From the NCBI GenBank assembly GCA_019054805.1, contig JAHQIY010000007.1, positions 191,501 to 255,500 of the forward strand: a stretch of DNA of 64,000 nucleotides. The letters are read 5' to 3'. The translations under genes were made by a program, and so were the position numbers. Below the pieces are notes generated by a model. It made no database searches. It saw only the letters and a program-made list of their open reading frames with translations, and was not told the origin of the DNA. Below are positions 30,132 through 41,589 of the stretch, in pieces (position 1 is the stretch's first letter; each line of letters opens with the position of its first letter). The stretch comes from Brachionus manjavacas (Eukaryota > Rotifera > Eurotatoria > Ploima > Brachionidae).

Positions 30132-32884
30132 TTATTGTGTGAGATCGAACTGTTCTATGACAACGTCGAAGGGAGTCAAGAATCTTTTATTGTGCGTATT
30201 GCATGTGGTTTCTGATATGTAGGTTCTGAGTTCGTCGAAGAGTAGGTCATTTTGTTTTTTTCCGGTTACGAATTTGAGAAATAGCTGTTTTAGTCGGGTG
30301 TCAAGTTTAGTCATGTTGAAGTGTTTGTGTATTGATTCGATTGAAGTTTTGAGTGGGAATTTTTTAATAATTTTCAGTATTTTGTTTTGTATTTTTTGTA
30401 TATCGTTGCTAATTTTTTGGGTGCCAGTGTTAGCGATTACTAGGCAATAGTCGAGCAGGGATCGGATAAGTGAATTGTAGACAATTTTGCATAGTTTGGT
30501 ACCGTTTTTGAATTTGAGATTTTTATCTTTTTAATTAGATTTATTTTTGTTATTTGTTTTTGGGTGATAGTTGTAAGATGCTGTTTGTAATTAAGTTTTG
30601 GGTCTAGTTTGATTCCGAGGAATGTTGGAAACGGTTCAAGAGGAATTTTTTGATTGTCTAAAAAGAGTTCGGTTGAGTATTTATCGTTGTATGTTTTTCG
30701 ATATCCGGCAGTTGTGAATGTAGTGTAGTTGGTCTTGGATTTGTTTATCGTGAAGCCTTTGGTGTTGCAGAAGTTGTTAATGCTGTTGATGGCTGATTGG
30801 ATTTTTTGAGTGATTTCTTTAAGGTTACGGCCTGAGGCCCAAATTGCTAGGTCGTCTGCGAAGAGAGCATGGTTTACTGAAAATGGTATGTGTTTGGAGA
30901 TTTGGCTAAAGTAAATGATAAAAAGAGTTGGAGAAAGACAGCTTCCTTGTGGAACTCCGCATGTTATTTTCCTAGTTGACGAGACAGCGCTGTTGACTCT
31001 GACTTGAAAATGTCGGTCTTCAAGAAAGCTAGTTACCCATTTTTTTATGTTTGGACTGATTTGAAGTGAGCTGATTGAGTCGAGTATTCCTGAATGGGGA
31101 GTTTTGTCAAATGCTTTCTCTAAGTCGAAAAACACGGCTAGTGTTAGGTTCTTTTTATTAAATCCATTAATAATGGATTGGTTTAGTCTGAGGATTTGAT
31201 CTTGAGTACTTTTGCCTGATCTGAAACCTGATTGTGTTTGTGGCAAAACCTTCTCTTGTTCTATCCATGTTTTAAGCTTGTTGTTTATTATTTTTTCAAG
31301 CCACTTGCCTATACAGCTTAATAATGAAATAGGTCTGTAAGATGAAAAATTTTCGGATGGTTTGCCTTTCTTGAGGATCATTGTTATTGTTGATAATTTC
31401 CAAATTTTTGGAATGTAACCTAATCTTAATGACGAGTTGAATAGATTTAAAAATTTGAACATGTAGTTGGTAGGCAAGTTTTTGAGGGCTTTGTTATTAA
31501 TTCCATCAGGGCCTGGTGACGCTTTGTTACGTGATGATTTTAGTGTATCGATTAGCTCTTTGTTCGTTATTACTTCGCTTGGTGTTACTATTGGTGCTGG
31601 AGTTTGGCTGGCTGGTTCGGGACATAATTCGATGTTGAAAATTTGTTCAAGATTTGATGCAAAAGTTTCGGCGGTACCCAAATCGGTGGATGTTGTTGTA
31701 AAGTTGAATTTTTGGTTGACTTCATGATTGTTTTTTTGCGGTTCCAGTTTGTTTAGAAGCTTCCAGTGCTTCGTATCCGATTGTTTAAAATTGTTTAGTT
31801 CTTTGAATTGAGTGAGTGTTTGGTTTTGGTAAAAGTTTTTTAGCTCTGTTTTGCATTTGCGGTCTAGTAGATTGGTTAATGTTTTATGAATTGGCGAATT
31901 TGTTTTTTGGTACAATCGACGCATTTTTCTTTTCTGCTTGATTAGTTTAAGAAGTTCTGGGGGAATGTTTGCTGTCTTGAATTTAGATGTAGTGTTAAAG
32001 GTGTGAGTCGCTGTTGATAGGGCGCTTTTTATATCTGCTGTTATTTTAAGTGCTTCTTGGTCTAAATGCTTTTCTGTGTAGATTTGCGGTTGATTGGATT
32101 CGTTGTTTGAAAGAGTGGTATAGAATTTTGTCCAGTTGATCGATTTGTGAGTTTGTATATTTGTTGGTGATTGAATATTATTCATTATGGTTAAAGTTGG
32201 CTGGTGGTCACTTAAGGATTCGTTCAATACAGTATGAGAGGCGAAGTATTTTGTTAATTGTTGGGAGCAGATGCTTAGGTCAAGGATGTTTTTGCTTCTC
32301 CTGTATGTAGGTTGCTCACAATTTAAGATTGAGAGATGGTTTCTTCGTATAATTTCATCGAGAATCTTTCCTTTTTTGTTTCCAATTTTACATTTCCAGG
32401 ATTTGTGTCTTGCATTTAAGTCACCGAGGATAATAAAGTTTGGATAGTCTTTGATTATAGTGTTGAGTAGACTTTCATCGAGTTGGTTTGATGGGCTTAC
32501 GTATATACTAAAGATGGCAAGGTATATATTGTTGGTAAGTTTTGTAACTATGCCCGTTACTTCATTGGTTGAGCTTGAAATGTTTAGTGGTTTAAATGAT
32601 AAATTACTTCTGATGCAGAGGGCTGTTCCTCCTCCTTTTTGGATTTGGCGATCGTTTCTAAGAATTGAGTAATTTTCTAATTCCAAATTGATTCCTGGTT
32701 TTAGAAATGTTTCATTTAAACTAATTATATCTGGTAGGTGTTTATTTGTCATGTTCAGTAGTTGTAAGGTTTTGTGGGATTTGACGATTGATTGGCAGTT
32801 AAGGTGTAGCATTTTCAGCGGCTTATTGTTGTTCATTTTCATATTCAATGTATGGATCGGACATGTTTGCATCGAAGCGGTCAT
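30132..32884 (-). CDS. LINE ORF2: APE endonuclease and reverse transcriptase
   Basis: The protein starts around MKMNNNKPLKMLHLNCQS. It carries an apurinic-type endonuclease (SLNETFL, then ILGDLNARHKSW, then LSDHQPT) and a jockey-clade RT (NKASPGPDGINNKALKNLP, SSYRPISLLSCIGKWLEK, QSGFRSGKSTQDQ, FDLEKAFDKT, CGVPQGSCLSPTLF). The catalytic box is FADD (NHALFADDLAIWA). The last part, MTKLDTRLKQLFLKFVTG... to the stop at 30132, is in another frame; the change lies in an A-rich run near 30530 (...NLIKKIKI). It nicks target DNA and copies its own RNA into the break. The start overlaps the end of ORF1 by about 60 bases, as is common in this clade. Confidence 0.9.
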
Positions 32885-34395
32885 TTTTTAGACTTGCGAA
32901 AAGTATTGGTTCGAGTTCACGACTATATCGTTGCCCAAGATTTGTTGAAATAATATCGAGTAGAGGTTTTGGGTCTTCGTGGACTGTTGAGGTGATTTTG
33001 TTCAAGTTTCTAATTAGGTCTATTATAAATTTAATGATTGAGAGTGTTGAAGGGTTTTGTTGTTGCTGGCTATTGAAACTGGAATAATTTCTTTGAAAAT
33101 TATTGCTATTTTGTGTTTTTTTTTTTGTAGTCTTTTTTTCTTGTTCGGCTGATTTTGCGATAACTGCTTCTTGGAGAATTTTGCATGACTTAGAACAGGC
33201 TGCGTGATTTTCACCACAGTTTACGCATTTAAATTTGGCTTGGTCTTTTACATGACATGATTTGAAGTGGTGTTTACCAGAGCATCTGAGACAGGTAGGG
33301 TTTTTTCTATACATTTTTCTTTAGTGTGTCCAAACTTCTGGCAGTTGAAACATTGGTCTGGAGTAGTCCCGAATTTCCATGGTGTCACTCGAATACGCGA
33401 ATATCCAATTTTGATGTGTCCGGTTTCAATAATTTGGTTAAATGATTTCCTATCGTTAATTACTGCTTTTACTAGTGGGAGTTTTTGTTGTGTGGACTTT
33501 TTCATCATGCGCAACATGTCGTCTATATTGTATTTTTCTTTTACGTATTCTTTTGCTCTTTGTAAAGTGACGTCAAAATCAAGATCTACGTTGTGCAGTG
33601 CTATATAATGTTTAGATTGATTTGTAATTTGTTGTAGACCGTGGTGGAATGCTTTAGGTGGCCAGTTTGTTAGTGCTTCGATGTGTTTAGGGTTGTCTGT
33701 TTTTATGACCAACTCATTTTTCATGTTGATAAAAGCGGCTGTGACGTCAATTTTCGGTTTTAGTTGTTTTATTTCGTCTTCTAGTGTAAAATAATTCTTA
33801 AAATTACTTGGAAATTCTTTGTTGCTTTTGAATTTAAGAGTGAAAATTTGTTTTTGTTCTTGATGACTAAAGGATTTTTGAAGATGGTTTTCGGTAGTTG
33901 GTTGGTTTATCTGGTAGTTGTTATTGTTGAACAATGATGTAAAAGTTGGGTAGTTGTTGTAATTTGATGATGTGTTATCAATAGTATTTTGGTGCGTGTT
34001 GTTTGGAATTTGAGGATGTGGGTTTCTAATAGTTTGATTGGTTGGTTGTGGTTGTCCATTTGGATCGTAATATAAGTTCGGGGTTTGGTACTGTTGTGTT
34101 AAAAGATAGGGAAGTTCATGTTGTAATTTTGAGAATAAGTGATATCGGAAATTTTTGGGTTTGCTTGGATTTGTGGTGTGTTCCTTTGAGGGATTGAGTA
34201 TGGAGAGGGGCGGTTGCTTTGAAGGTTATTTGAACGAGTCGGGTTTGATTGGCTGTTGTAGTATCTTACACTCTGATCTTGAGTCGAATCCAGTGTATCC
34301 ATACTTTCTTTGACCAACTTAATGGTGTCAGAAAGATTTGTGTTGATAACTTTATTATGCAATCCGGAGATTTTGTAATATTTCAATTTTTTCAA
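32823..34395 (-). CDS. LINE ORF1: gag-like RNA-binding protein with three zinc knuckles
   Basis: The N-terminal part (34395 downward) is rich in Asn, Gln, Ser and Pro and probably disordered. Next is a folded region (TLKFKSNKEFPSNFKNYF, then IETGHIKIGYSRIRVTPWKF). Three cysteine knuckles follow: CFNCQKFGHTKEKC, CLRCSGKHHFKSC and CVNCGENHAACSKSC. The last part is Q-rich, with a C-terminal helix-like region ending EYENEQQ. This is the usual ORF1 layout for jockey elements, a chaperone that coats LINE RNA. Two single-base frame changes appear: near 34120, and near 33310 in a run of six A's (GAAAAAACCC), so one extra A would keep the knuckles in register there. Confidence 0.85.
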
Positions 34396-34470
34396 ATATT
34401 TATAAATACTATATTCTTAAAATTTATTCAAAAAAATAAACATTTTTAATAAATTTCTAATGAATCTGAG

Positions 34471-34760
34471 TTTGAAACATTTTAATATTCATTAGAAACA
34501 TACTGAGTGAAAAATTATATACTTATCTTTAAATTTTTTAATTTGACAAAATTTGGGTGATAGCCAGTGAAATCTAAGATTAGACGTCATGATCACCTCC
34601 AGTAAAGAGTCGTTAATGTTTAATTTTTCAGAAATACTAGCATTCCTTGTTTTAATAACATCGAAAGATAATTGCTTGTCGAATAGATAATATTCAAATA
34701 AAATTAGGATTTTTAAGAGCTCGTTTATTATTAAAATGCCTTTCTTGTAAAAAATAATGA
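34471..34760 (-). pseudogene. Coding-like relic upstream of the LINE insertion
   Basis: A minus-strand frame reads LFEYYLFDKQLSFDVIKTRN, then ISEKLNINDSLLEVIMTSNL and RFHW. The bases next to the LINE's target site read MFLMNIKMFQTQ, in register with QIPKISNG on the far side. This supports one older ORF split by the LINE, but the two blocks on this side are not in one frame and the family is not recognised. Confidence 0.4.
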
Positions 34761-35727
34761 TTTCTAATTAAAAAACTAATGAACAACTTCTTAATTTTCT
34801 CATGTCTGATTATTTATCTTTAATTAAGATTTTAATTTTATCTATCATAGAAATCAAAGAAATTATCTAACATTATAATTATTTTAATAGTCAAAAGAAT
34901 TTTTTTAAATAAATTTAAAAATGTTTATGACGCTGTAATATTGTTCAAAATTAATTTGTTTCTTCTTGTTGCTATTTATCAAAATATTTTTTGACTTTTT
35001 CTCCCTGAGCTAATTAGGAAAGCGTTCGTATTTTTTTTTTTATTGTGTAGCTGGTCGAGGCAAAGCTCCTTCAGCAAAGTTAAAAAGTTTTAATTATATT
35101 ACAAAATATTAAAAAAAAAAAAAATTTAAAGAATAAGAAAGTATCGTTAAAAATTTAAAATAAGTTCAAAAATTAGATAAATAGGCAGCCTCTTTTATAC
35201 CTGATTCTCGAGTCGCAATCTAAGAATTTTTAATTTGCATCATATTGACTTCATTAAGATAATCGAATAATTCGGTTAGGATATTTTCGATTATTTTGCA
35301 ATAACATCCTTAACCTTGGATTTTGGTGACATTTTTTTTTGCCTTCGATAAATTAGAGAATCTAACCTCCCCATAGCACTTCATTGCTACAGCTTTCAAG
35401 GTTATTTGACAACTCTAAAATTAGATGGCATATTTTTTCTTCGTCGATTTCTTCAAGTTCGAAGCTTTTCAATTTCCGGATTTTATTTTTACGAATATGG
35501 TTGAATAATGTTGAAAACGGTCAGAACAAACCGAACCAACAATACGGTATTGACCGCCTGACAGACCGGCCGCTTAAAGATTTCCGACTAATGCGGGCAC
35601 GGTCACGGTTTTTAAAAATTTTGGCCGGTTAAGTGTCCGCTTTTACTGATCCCGAAAATATTTGAAGCATTAAGTTATAAATATTATAATGAATATAATA
35701 AAAAGAAAATAATACAAAAAAACTTAC
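34761..35727. other. Mixed sequence between the LINE and the LTR element
   Basis: This stretch holds a T-rich/A-rich block with AGCTGGTCGAGGCAAAGCTCC (35048-35068), which may be another LINE tail. A minus-strand coding-like frame of about 47 codons lies at about 35360-35500 (FELEEIDEEKICHLILELSN). A GC-richer patch at 35538-35635 (GACCGCCTGACAGACCGGCC) stands out. None can be assigned. Confidence 0.4.
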
Positions 35728-35809
35728 TTTTGAGTTTGGCTAATCTTTCAGGATCGGTTAATTTTCCTCTGACTGTTGACTCTCGACAACTTCCTTGATC
35801 CCATAGTAT
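35728..35809 (-). pseudogene. Coding-looking exon piece, 3' half, split by the LTR element
   Basis: On the minus strand the bases beside the LTR read LWDQGSCREST, then GKLTDPERLAKLK, and stop at a good donor (A|GTAAGT). The other half lies directly on the far side of the element (42858-42953) and is open in the same frame across the 4-bp duplication. I do not recognise the family. It may be a host gene or part of an older transposon gene. Confidence 0.45.
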
Positions 35810-36027
35810 TGTTAAGACCCGTGTCTTGACATCACTCTTTTCTTCTCTCTAGACCTCTTATAAATGTTAAGTTTAACTGCAGCTTAAGCACATGTACTAA
35901 CCACTATATATATCACTAACTACTTGTTATAACTTTGGATTCCATTTAATAAACTATTTACTAAATTAAATTGTTTTGTTTATTTCTTGGCTTAAATCCC
36001 TAAAGTCCAGATCATTGAGACTTTACA
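35810..36027 (+). repeat. Left LTR
   Basis: 218 bp, TGTTAAGACCC...GAGACTTTACA. It is the same by eye as the copy at 42640-42857. It contains TATATATATC and an AATAAACTATT polyadenylation-like motif, consistent with a promoter and RNA-end signal. Confidence 0.95.
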
Positions 36028-36412
36028 TTTGGTGCCCAAAGGTCGGGATTTTACTATATACATTAGTAAAATCAAGTAAATAAAAGAATTCACGTGCAAA
36101 AACAACAAGTTTGTAAAGATGATTAAAACAATAATCAACCACGTTTTAAGTAGTTATCTCTCGAACGTGTTTAGTAGTTTCCTAGGTCGAAAAGAAACGG
36201 AAGACAGTCAAAAAACCAACCCAGTGAAAAGTGATCAAAGGCAAAAAGATTCACAGAAACCAAACATGGACTCATTTAAAAGTAATGCGACGGCAATGGA
36301 GTTTACGACATCAAAGTTGATATCGATGCTTTTGGAAAAGTTATTCGAACAACTAAAGTTCAAATTAAGTATTCTCAAGTGGACCGCGGTTATAGGCATA
36401 ATGGTGATGTAA

Positions 36413-37642
36413 GTGGTTTTGTGGACATTTGTAAAATGGTCTAAAAAGAGTTCACCCAATTTCTGGTTCACGTTGATCTACTCTCCGATTAAATGGCTTA
36501 CAGGAACAAAACCACATTATCCCTTACCAAAAATAAACATTCCATCATACACACCAACAAGATTTACGGAGGAGAAAAATTTTAATCAGTGGATTAAACA
36601 TTTTGAAAGATACGCAATCAGACTCAACGATAAAACTGGAGCCCTCCTCACTCTGATCGAAGACAAGTGTCTTGCGAAGTTAGAGCAACGTATTCTGAAC
36701 CATAATCCACACGCATCATACGATGAGATCAAAGACACCTTACGTAAATTGTACGGTAAGGACAATCAGTATCAAGATCCATTAATTGAGTTTGCTGCGC
36801 GCAAACAACTACCAAACGAAAACATATACAGCTATCTGAGCGAACTAGAGTTTTTAGCTGAAGCGGCCCATCCGGAACAACCATATACCGCCTTAGAACC
36901 AATAGTTGTTGACAGATTTATCAGAGGAATACACGACATCAAAATCAAGCAGGAATTGTGTAAACCACCTACTTGTAACACGCTGAAAGACGCTCTTCAA
37001 AAGGCCTACGAGTTAGAAGAAGCTTTTAGAAGATGTAATCCTCTGGACGAAATTAAAAGATATCCAAACATAGCCAAGGACGCTCACATGGAACCAACCA
37101 ATTCAAAGAAACAAGTCCAATTTGAAGCAAGTCCAAATCAAACCGATTGGTGCACAATATGCACTCATCACAAGCATTTGAACAATGATTGTCATAAACA
37201 GCAACGTGAGCGTAAAACTGAACAAAAGACGACAATCAAGGCTTGTTTCAACCACTACTTCAATTCGGACGAAGGTTCGAATAGTTCAAGTAAAGAGGCA
37301 AACAGACGAAGACAGTTTATGTACAATAAACGCATCTCAAGTCAACCTGTGTTTCAGCCCAAGTTACCCATTATCTATGAGAATCAATCTCAAGATAGTT
37401 TAGAGGATACGAACCAACTGCCAACTCACGATTCAAAGTTAGTAGTCACTGATCATATGAAATGGTACAACATTACAGACACTATTCTAATAAGCCAGAA
37501 TACAAGAGAAAATTCGAATCAACATGGATCACTTCAAGGCGATTGCTTGATCAATGAACAACAAGTCATGTATACAATTGATACCGGTGCTGACGTCACA
37601 GTTATAAGTGAAAATGTCTACATTTCATTTAAAAAACCTTGA
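36413..37642 (+). CDS. LTR element gag and protease region
   Basis: This part encodes a capsid-like helical region (FNQWIKHFERYAIRLND, then YSYLSELEFLAEAAHP). A CCHC zinc knuckle follows (CTICTHHKHLNNDC), and the protease active site is TIDTGADVTVIS. A short upstream frame from 36119 may be leader or N-terminal gag sequence. Gag packages the element RNA and the protease would process the polyprotein. It is part of a young fossil copy and its present activity is unknown. Confidence 0.85.
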   Translation: MVLWTFVKWSKKSSPNFWFTLIYSPIKWLTGTKPHYPLPKINIPSYTPTRFTEEKNFNQWIKHFERYAIRLNDKTGALLTLIEDKCLAKLEQRILNHNPHASYDEIKDTLRKLYGKDNQYQDPLIEFAARKQLPNENIYSYLSELEFLAEAAHPEQPYTALEPIVVDRFIRGIHDIKIKQELCKPPTCNTLKDALQKAYELEEAFRRCNPLDEIKRYPNIAKDAHMEPTNSKKQVQFEASPNQTDWCTICTHHKHLNNDCHKQQRERKTEQKTTIKACFNHYFNSDEGSNSSSKEANRRRQFMYNKRISSQPVFQPKLPIIYENQSQDSLEDTNQLPTHDSKLVVTDHMKWYNITDTILISQNTRENSNQHGSLQGDCLINEQQVMYTIDTGADVTVISENVYISFKKP

Positions 37643-37699
37643 CCATTAGAACCAATTAAGAATTTTATAGCAAGCGCTGGTGGTGGTGGTTTAGATATA

Positions 37700-40600
37700 G
37701 TGGGTCAAACATACTCTCAAATAAAGATTGGCGAGTATGTCATTTTTACGTTTTTGATTGTTGTCAAGAATTTAGTTGTTGATTGTCTGCTCGGCATGGA
37801 TTTGATCCCTCAATTTCCGTTCTTTAAACAACCAATTGATCAAGTTAGGGACGTAATTGGACAAATGAATCACAAGCTGTATCAAGCCCCAAAATATTTT
37901 TCCAAAAATGCCCACATCAACACACAATTCATCAAGTCCTTGACAGAACTCGACTCAAACCACTACATCGATCGAACTAAGGATATGATCCAAAGTATCG
38001 ATGCTTCATCGCTAAGTGAGCTCAAACCATCATCATGCTTTGAACACGTTATCAAACTCACTGATCCTTCACTACCTCCAATTAGACAAAAAATGAGAAG
38101 AATACCACATAGCAAGCGCGATGAATTTAAACAAATGTTGGACGAAATGCTTGAAGCCAATTTAATACAACCAAGTGAATCACCGTGGGCTTCACCACTT
38201 ATGCTCGTCGCGAAACCAGATGGATCTATCCGTGTAACCATTGACTATCGTCTGCTGAATGGCCGTACAACAAAAGACGCACATCCAATTCCAAATAGTC
38301 AAGACTTATACGCCGTGCTAGCAAAATCAAGGTGGTACACAAAGATTGATTTGTATACAGGTTATTTTCAAATTTTGATGAGCGAATGTAGTCGACATTT
38401 AACAGCTTTTACATGCGAATGGGGTCTGTTTGAATTTTTAGTAATGCCAATGGGACTGACAAATGCCCCTGCCACTTTCCAAAGGTCAATGAATAAGGTG
38501 TTGAAAAATTTATTGAAGCTGGCTTTGTAGTTGTTTATTTAGATGACATTTTGATACATTCAGCTGACCCGATCGAGCACTTGAAACATGTTGAATTGGT
38601 AATCAATGAGCTTAAACTTAATCAGTTGTCAGTGAAGATTAAGAAGTGCGAGATAGCTAAACAGGAAGTGACATTTCTGGGACATGTCATAACAAATGGA
38701 ACAATTAGACCAGATATGGCCAAATGTGAAGCTTTGTACAGGTACAAACGTCCATCAACTTTAACACAACTACAAAGTTTCCTTGGTTTGGCAGGTTACT
38801 ATAGAAAATTCATAATGAATTTCGCTCCTATAGCATCTCCACTCTACAAGCTAACCACTAAAGAAGAAGCAGCCAATGCAAAACAACTAAATTGGAATGA
38901 TGATTGTGAAATAGCTTTTAATAAGCTTCGGACTGAGCTTACAAGCTCAACAGTTCTTATTTTACCCGATTTTTCGAAGAAATTTATTTTAGACTGTGAC
39001 GCATGCAACACTGGAATTGGTGCAGTTTTACAGCAAGAAGACAATGGTGTCCTTCGACCAGTTGCTTATTTCAGTAAGCCATTGGACAAAGCCGAACGAA
39101 ACTACTCCACAACGGAGAAGGAACTCTTGGCAATGGTTAGAGCAATGGAAGCAAATCACGAGTATTTGTTTGGTAGAGAATTTGACGTTAGAGTTGACCA
39201 TCAGCCACTTTCATGGCTGTTATCTTGTAAAAATCCAAACGCTCGACTCGCACGTTGGTTGATACGCATTAGTAATTATACGTTCAGAATCATATATCGT
39301 AGTGGTAAACAACATACAAACGCGGACGCTTTGTCAAGATGGCCAATTATCGAAGATGGTAAAACGCCAGAAAGCGATGAAAACCAAAATATGGTTATTC
39401 ACTTTATCGAAAATGCAAAAAAACAACTCGAGGATGAACCACTACTCAACAAAATAATTTGCCCAATCGAGCAAGAAAACGATCCAGACATTAAATGGAT
39501 GAAAAATTTGATAAAAACTCACAAGGAGGAAAAACCAAAAATTGACACTGACGAATTAGATTCGAATCTCAAACGAGCGCTGTTGAAAAACTACGACGAA
39601 TTGAGAATTCAAATCGACTTGCTCTATTGGTTTAAAGAATCAGATGACGGATCGATTAGACAGCTTTTGATCAAACCAAAAAACATGGTAAATACTGTTT
39701 TAAAATTTATACATAGTTCAGTTTTTCATGGACATCTGGGAGTCCGAAAAACTTTAGATAAAGTTAGAATGAGGTTCTACAGGCCAGGGATAAAATTGCA
39801 AGTTGCAAAATTTATTAAATCTTGCGATGTTTGCCAAAAAGTTAAAAACCCAAATACCCCTAAAAATAAGGCAAAGTTACAACCACTAAGACCGACTGAA
39901 CCACTACAGTTGGTTACGAGTGACATTGTTGGACCATTACCAGTGTCACAAGAAGGAAACCTCTATATTCTGGTAATTTGCTGCCATTTTTCAAAATGGG
40001 TTTGGCTCTTTGCTTTGTTAGACATTACAGCCGAAACAGTCGCCAATAAGCTCGTACAGTTTATGATGATGTATGGCTTATGTATTAACATCTTAACTGA
40101 TGGCGAAAAAAATTACCAAAGTGACGTTTTGAGTAAAGTGTATGAATTGCTCGACATCAACAAGCTAAAAACTTCTCCATACCATCCCGAGTGTGACGGA
40201 CTGACCGAAAGGTTTAACCGTTCACTCAAAACCATGTTGTCCTGTTTTGTCAATGATCATCAAAACAATTGGGATGCACTACTACCATATCTTGCATACG
40301 CTTACAATACCTCAACTCATGCAACAACTAATCATACACCTTATGAAATTATGTTTGGCCGTCAACCAAAAATTCCCCTAGACCTAGTGATAAACGATGA
40401 CACTTCTCAAAATCCAGTAGATTTGCCTGATGTGGACAATTTAAGCCAAGACATGGTAATGGTTAAGTTTTACGTGGACGAGTTAAAAGAAAAACTACAC
40501 GAAGTCTACAAGTGTGTGGCTCAAAATCGTGATGTTAAAGTCGAAAAATCCCGTATATACCACGACCGTAATATTAAGCCAGTGACTTATGAAGTTGGAG

Positions 40601-40824
40601 ATCTGGTTCTCTTAAACAAACCACTAATCAAGAAGGGACAGTCAAAAAAGTTGGCACCTAAGTGGAAAGGACCATTTTCAATTGTTGAAAAAGTAGGTCA
40701 AGTTAATTATAAAATTAAAAAAGTAGGTCCGGCAAAACCAAAAGTGAAGCTAGTCCACCATAACAGGTTTAAAAAAGTATCATGGTTGTATCCCTGCTCC
40801 AATAAATATAGACCTTCAAAATAA
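37700..40824 (+). CDS. LTR element pol region: RT, RNase H, integrase
   Basis: The RT region (about 38.0-38.7 kb) shows WASPLMLVAKPDGSIRVTID, MPMGLTNAPATFQRSMN and YLDD. RNase H follows with LDCDACNTGIGAVLQQ and STTEKELLAMVRA. The integrase has the HHCC zinc site (HGHLGVRKT, then CDVCQKV), the DDE residues (TSDIVGPLP, ILTDGEKNYQSD, GLTERFNRSLK) and a GPY/F-type tail (KWKGPFSIVEKVGQVNYKI). This order is diagnostic for Ty3/gypsy. Treated as a fossil: the region looks largely whole with about two interruptions. Confidence 0.9.
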
Positions 40825-41589
40825 AACAAGCCCAATTGATGAAAACAGAAAAAACCTGATTGAAAATGACCAGTCAAAAACAAAGCCAAAACGTAAACAA
40901 GTAAAGTCAAGAACAAGTAAATCAAATGGAGATGTAGGCACTCGTGAAGTGCTAGATGGACCCTTACCGGACACTATAGCCCCAGAAATATCTGAATCCT
41001 CAGACAAACAAACCACTAACGTTCTTGAAGACTCATTAGAATCAGCCTTGGAATCAGCTAAAAAAGATGAACAATATGAACCAAACCACTATTAACGTAG
41101 ACAGACTCAACAACTTCCTAAAGGTATGAGAAAGAGTCTGAGAAATCGACAACCAGTTGACCGTTACGGTTCCAACAGTTAGTTGAAATCCACTGAGCTT
41201 TTTAATTTAATAGTTAAGTTATATAAAAAAAAAAAAAAAAAAAAAGAATAAAAAAAAAATTAAGGAGAGTTTACTCAGAAGAACCTTAAACCAAAGGAGG
41301 ATATAATTATCCATAAGAGCCTTTGAATTATTAAAAGGAAGTAATTTTATTGAAATTTTAAATTTAGGCAAAATTATATTTTCAAACCTAAAGTCTAACT
41401 AATTGTTTAGCTTAATAGAATTAAACATAAAAAATAAAACCACTAAAAAACAAAAAAGTTAGCTATTTCTCTAGTCACGTGAAAATAAAATATAAAAAAT
41501 AAATTACAAAAAGTTGTAAAATTTATAAAATTACTAAGATTATTATTTAAATATTTAAATTAAAATTCATAACAAAATGGTTCACGATA

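Larger units (their letters stand above)
29909..34461 (-). mobile_element. Jockey-like LINE, near full length, with poly-A and 9-bp TSD
   Basis: A 4.55-kb minus-strand element with ORF1 (zinc knuckles), overlapping ORF2 (endonuclease plus RT), a GC-rich TGGGGCCTCGGCCCA motif near the 3' end and a poly-A tail (poly-T at about 29909-29930 on the plus strand). GAATCTGAG flanks both sides (29900-29908 and 34462-34470), a clean target-site duplication. Two A-rich tracts near 30061-30100 lie in its 3' UTR. By eye there are three frame changes (near 34120, 33310 and 30530); at least the last two lie at A-runs, so sequencing errors are possible. Otherwise it looks young. It is inserted at the edge of an older zinc-knuckle ORF relic. 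Confidence 0.9.
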
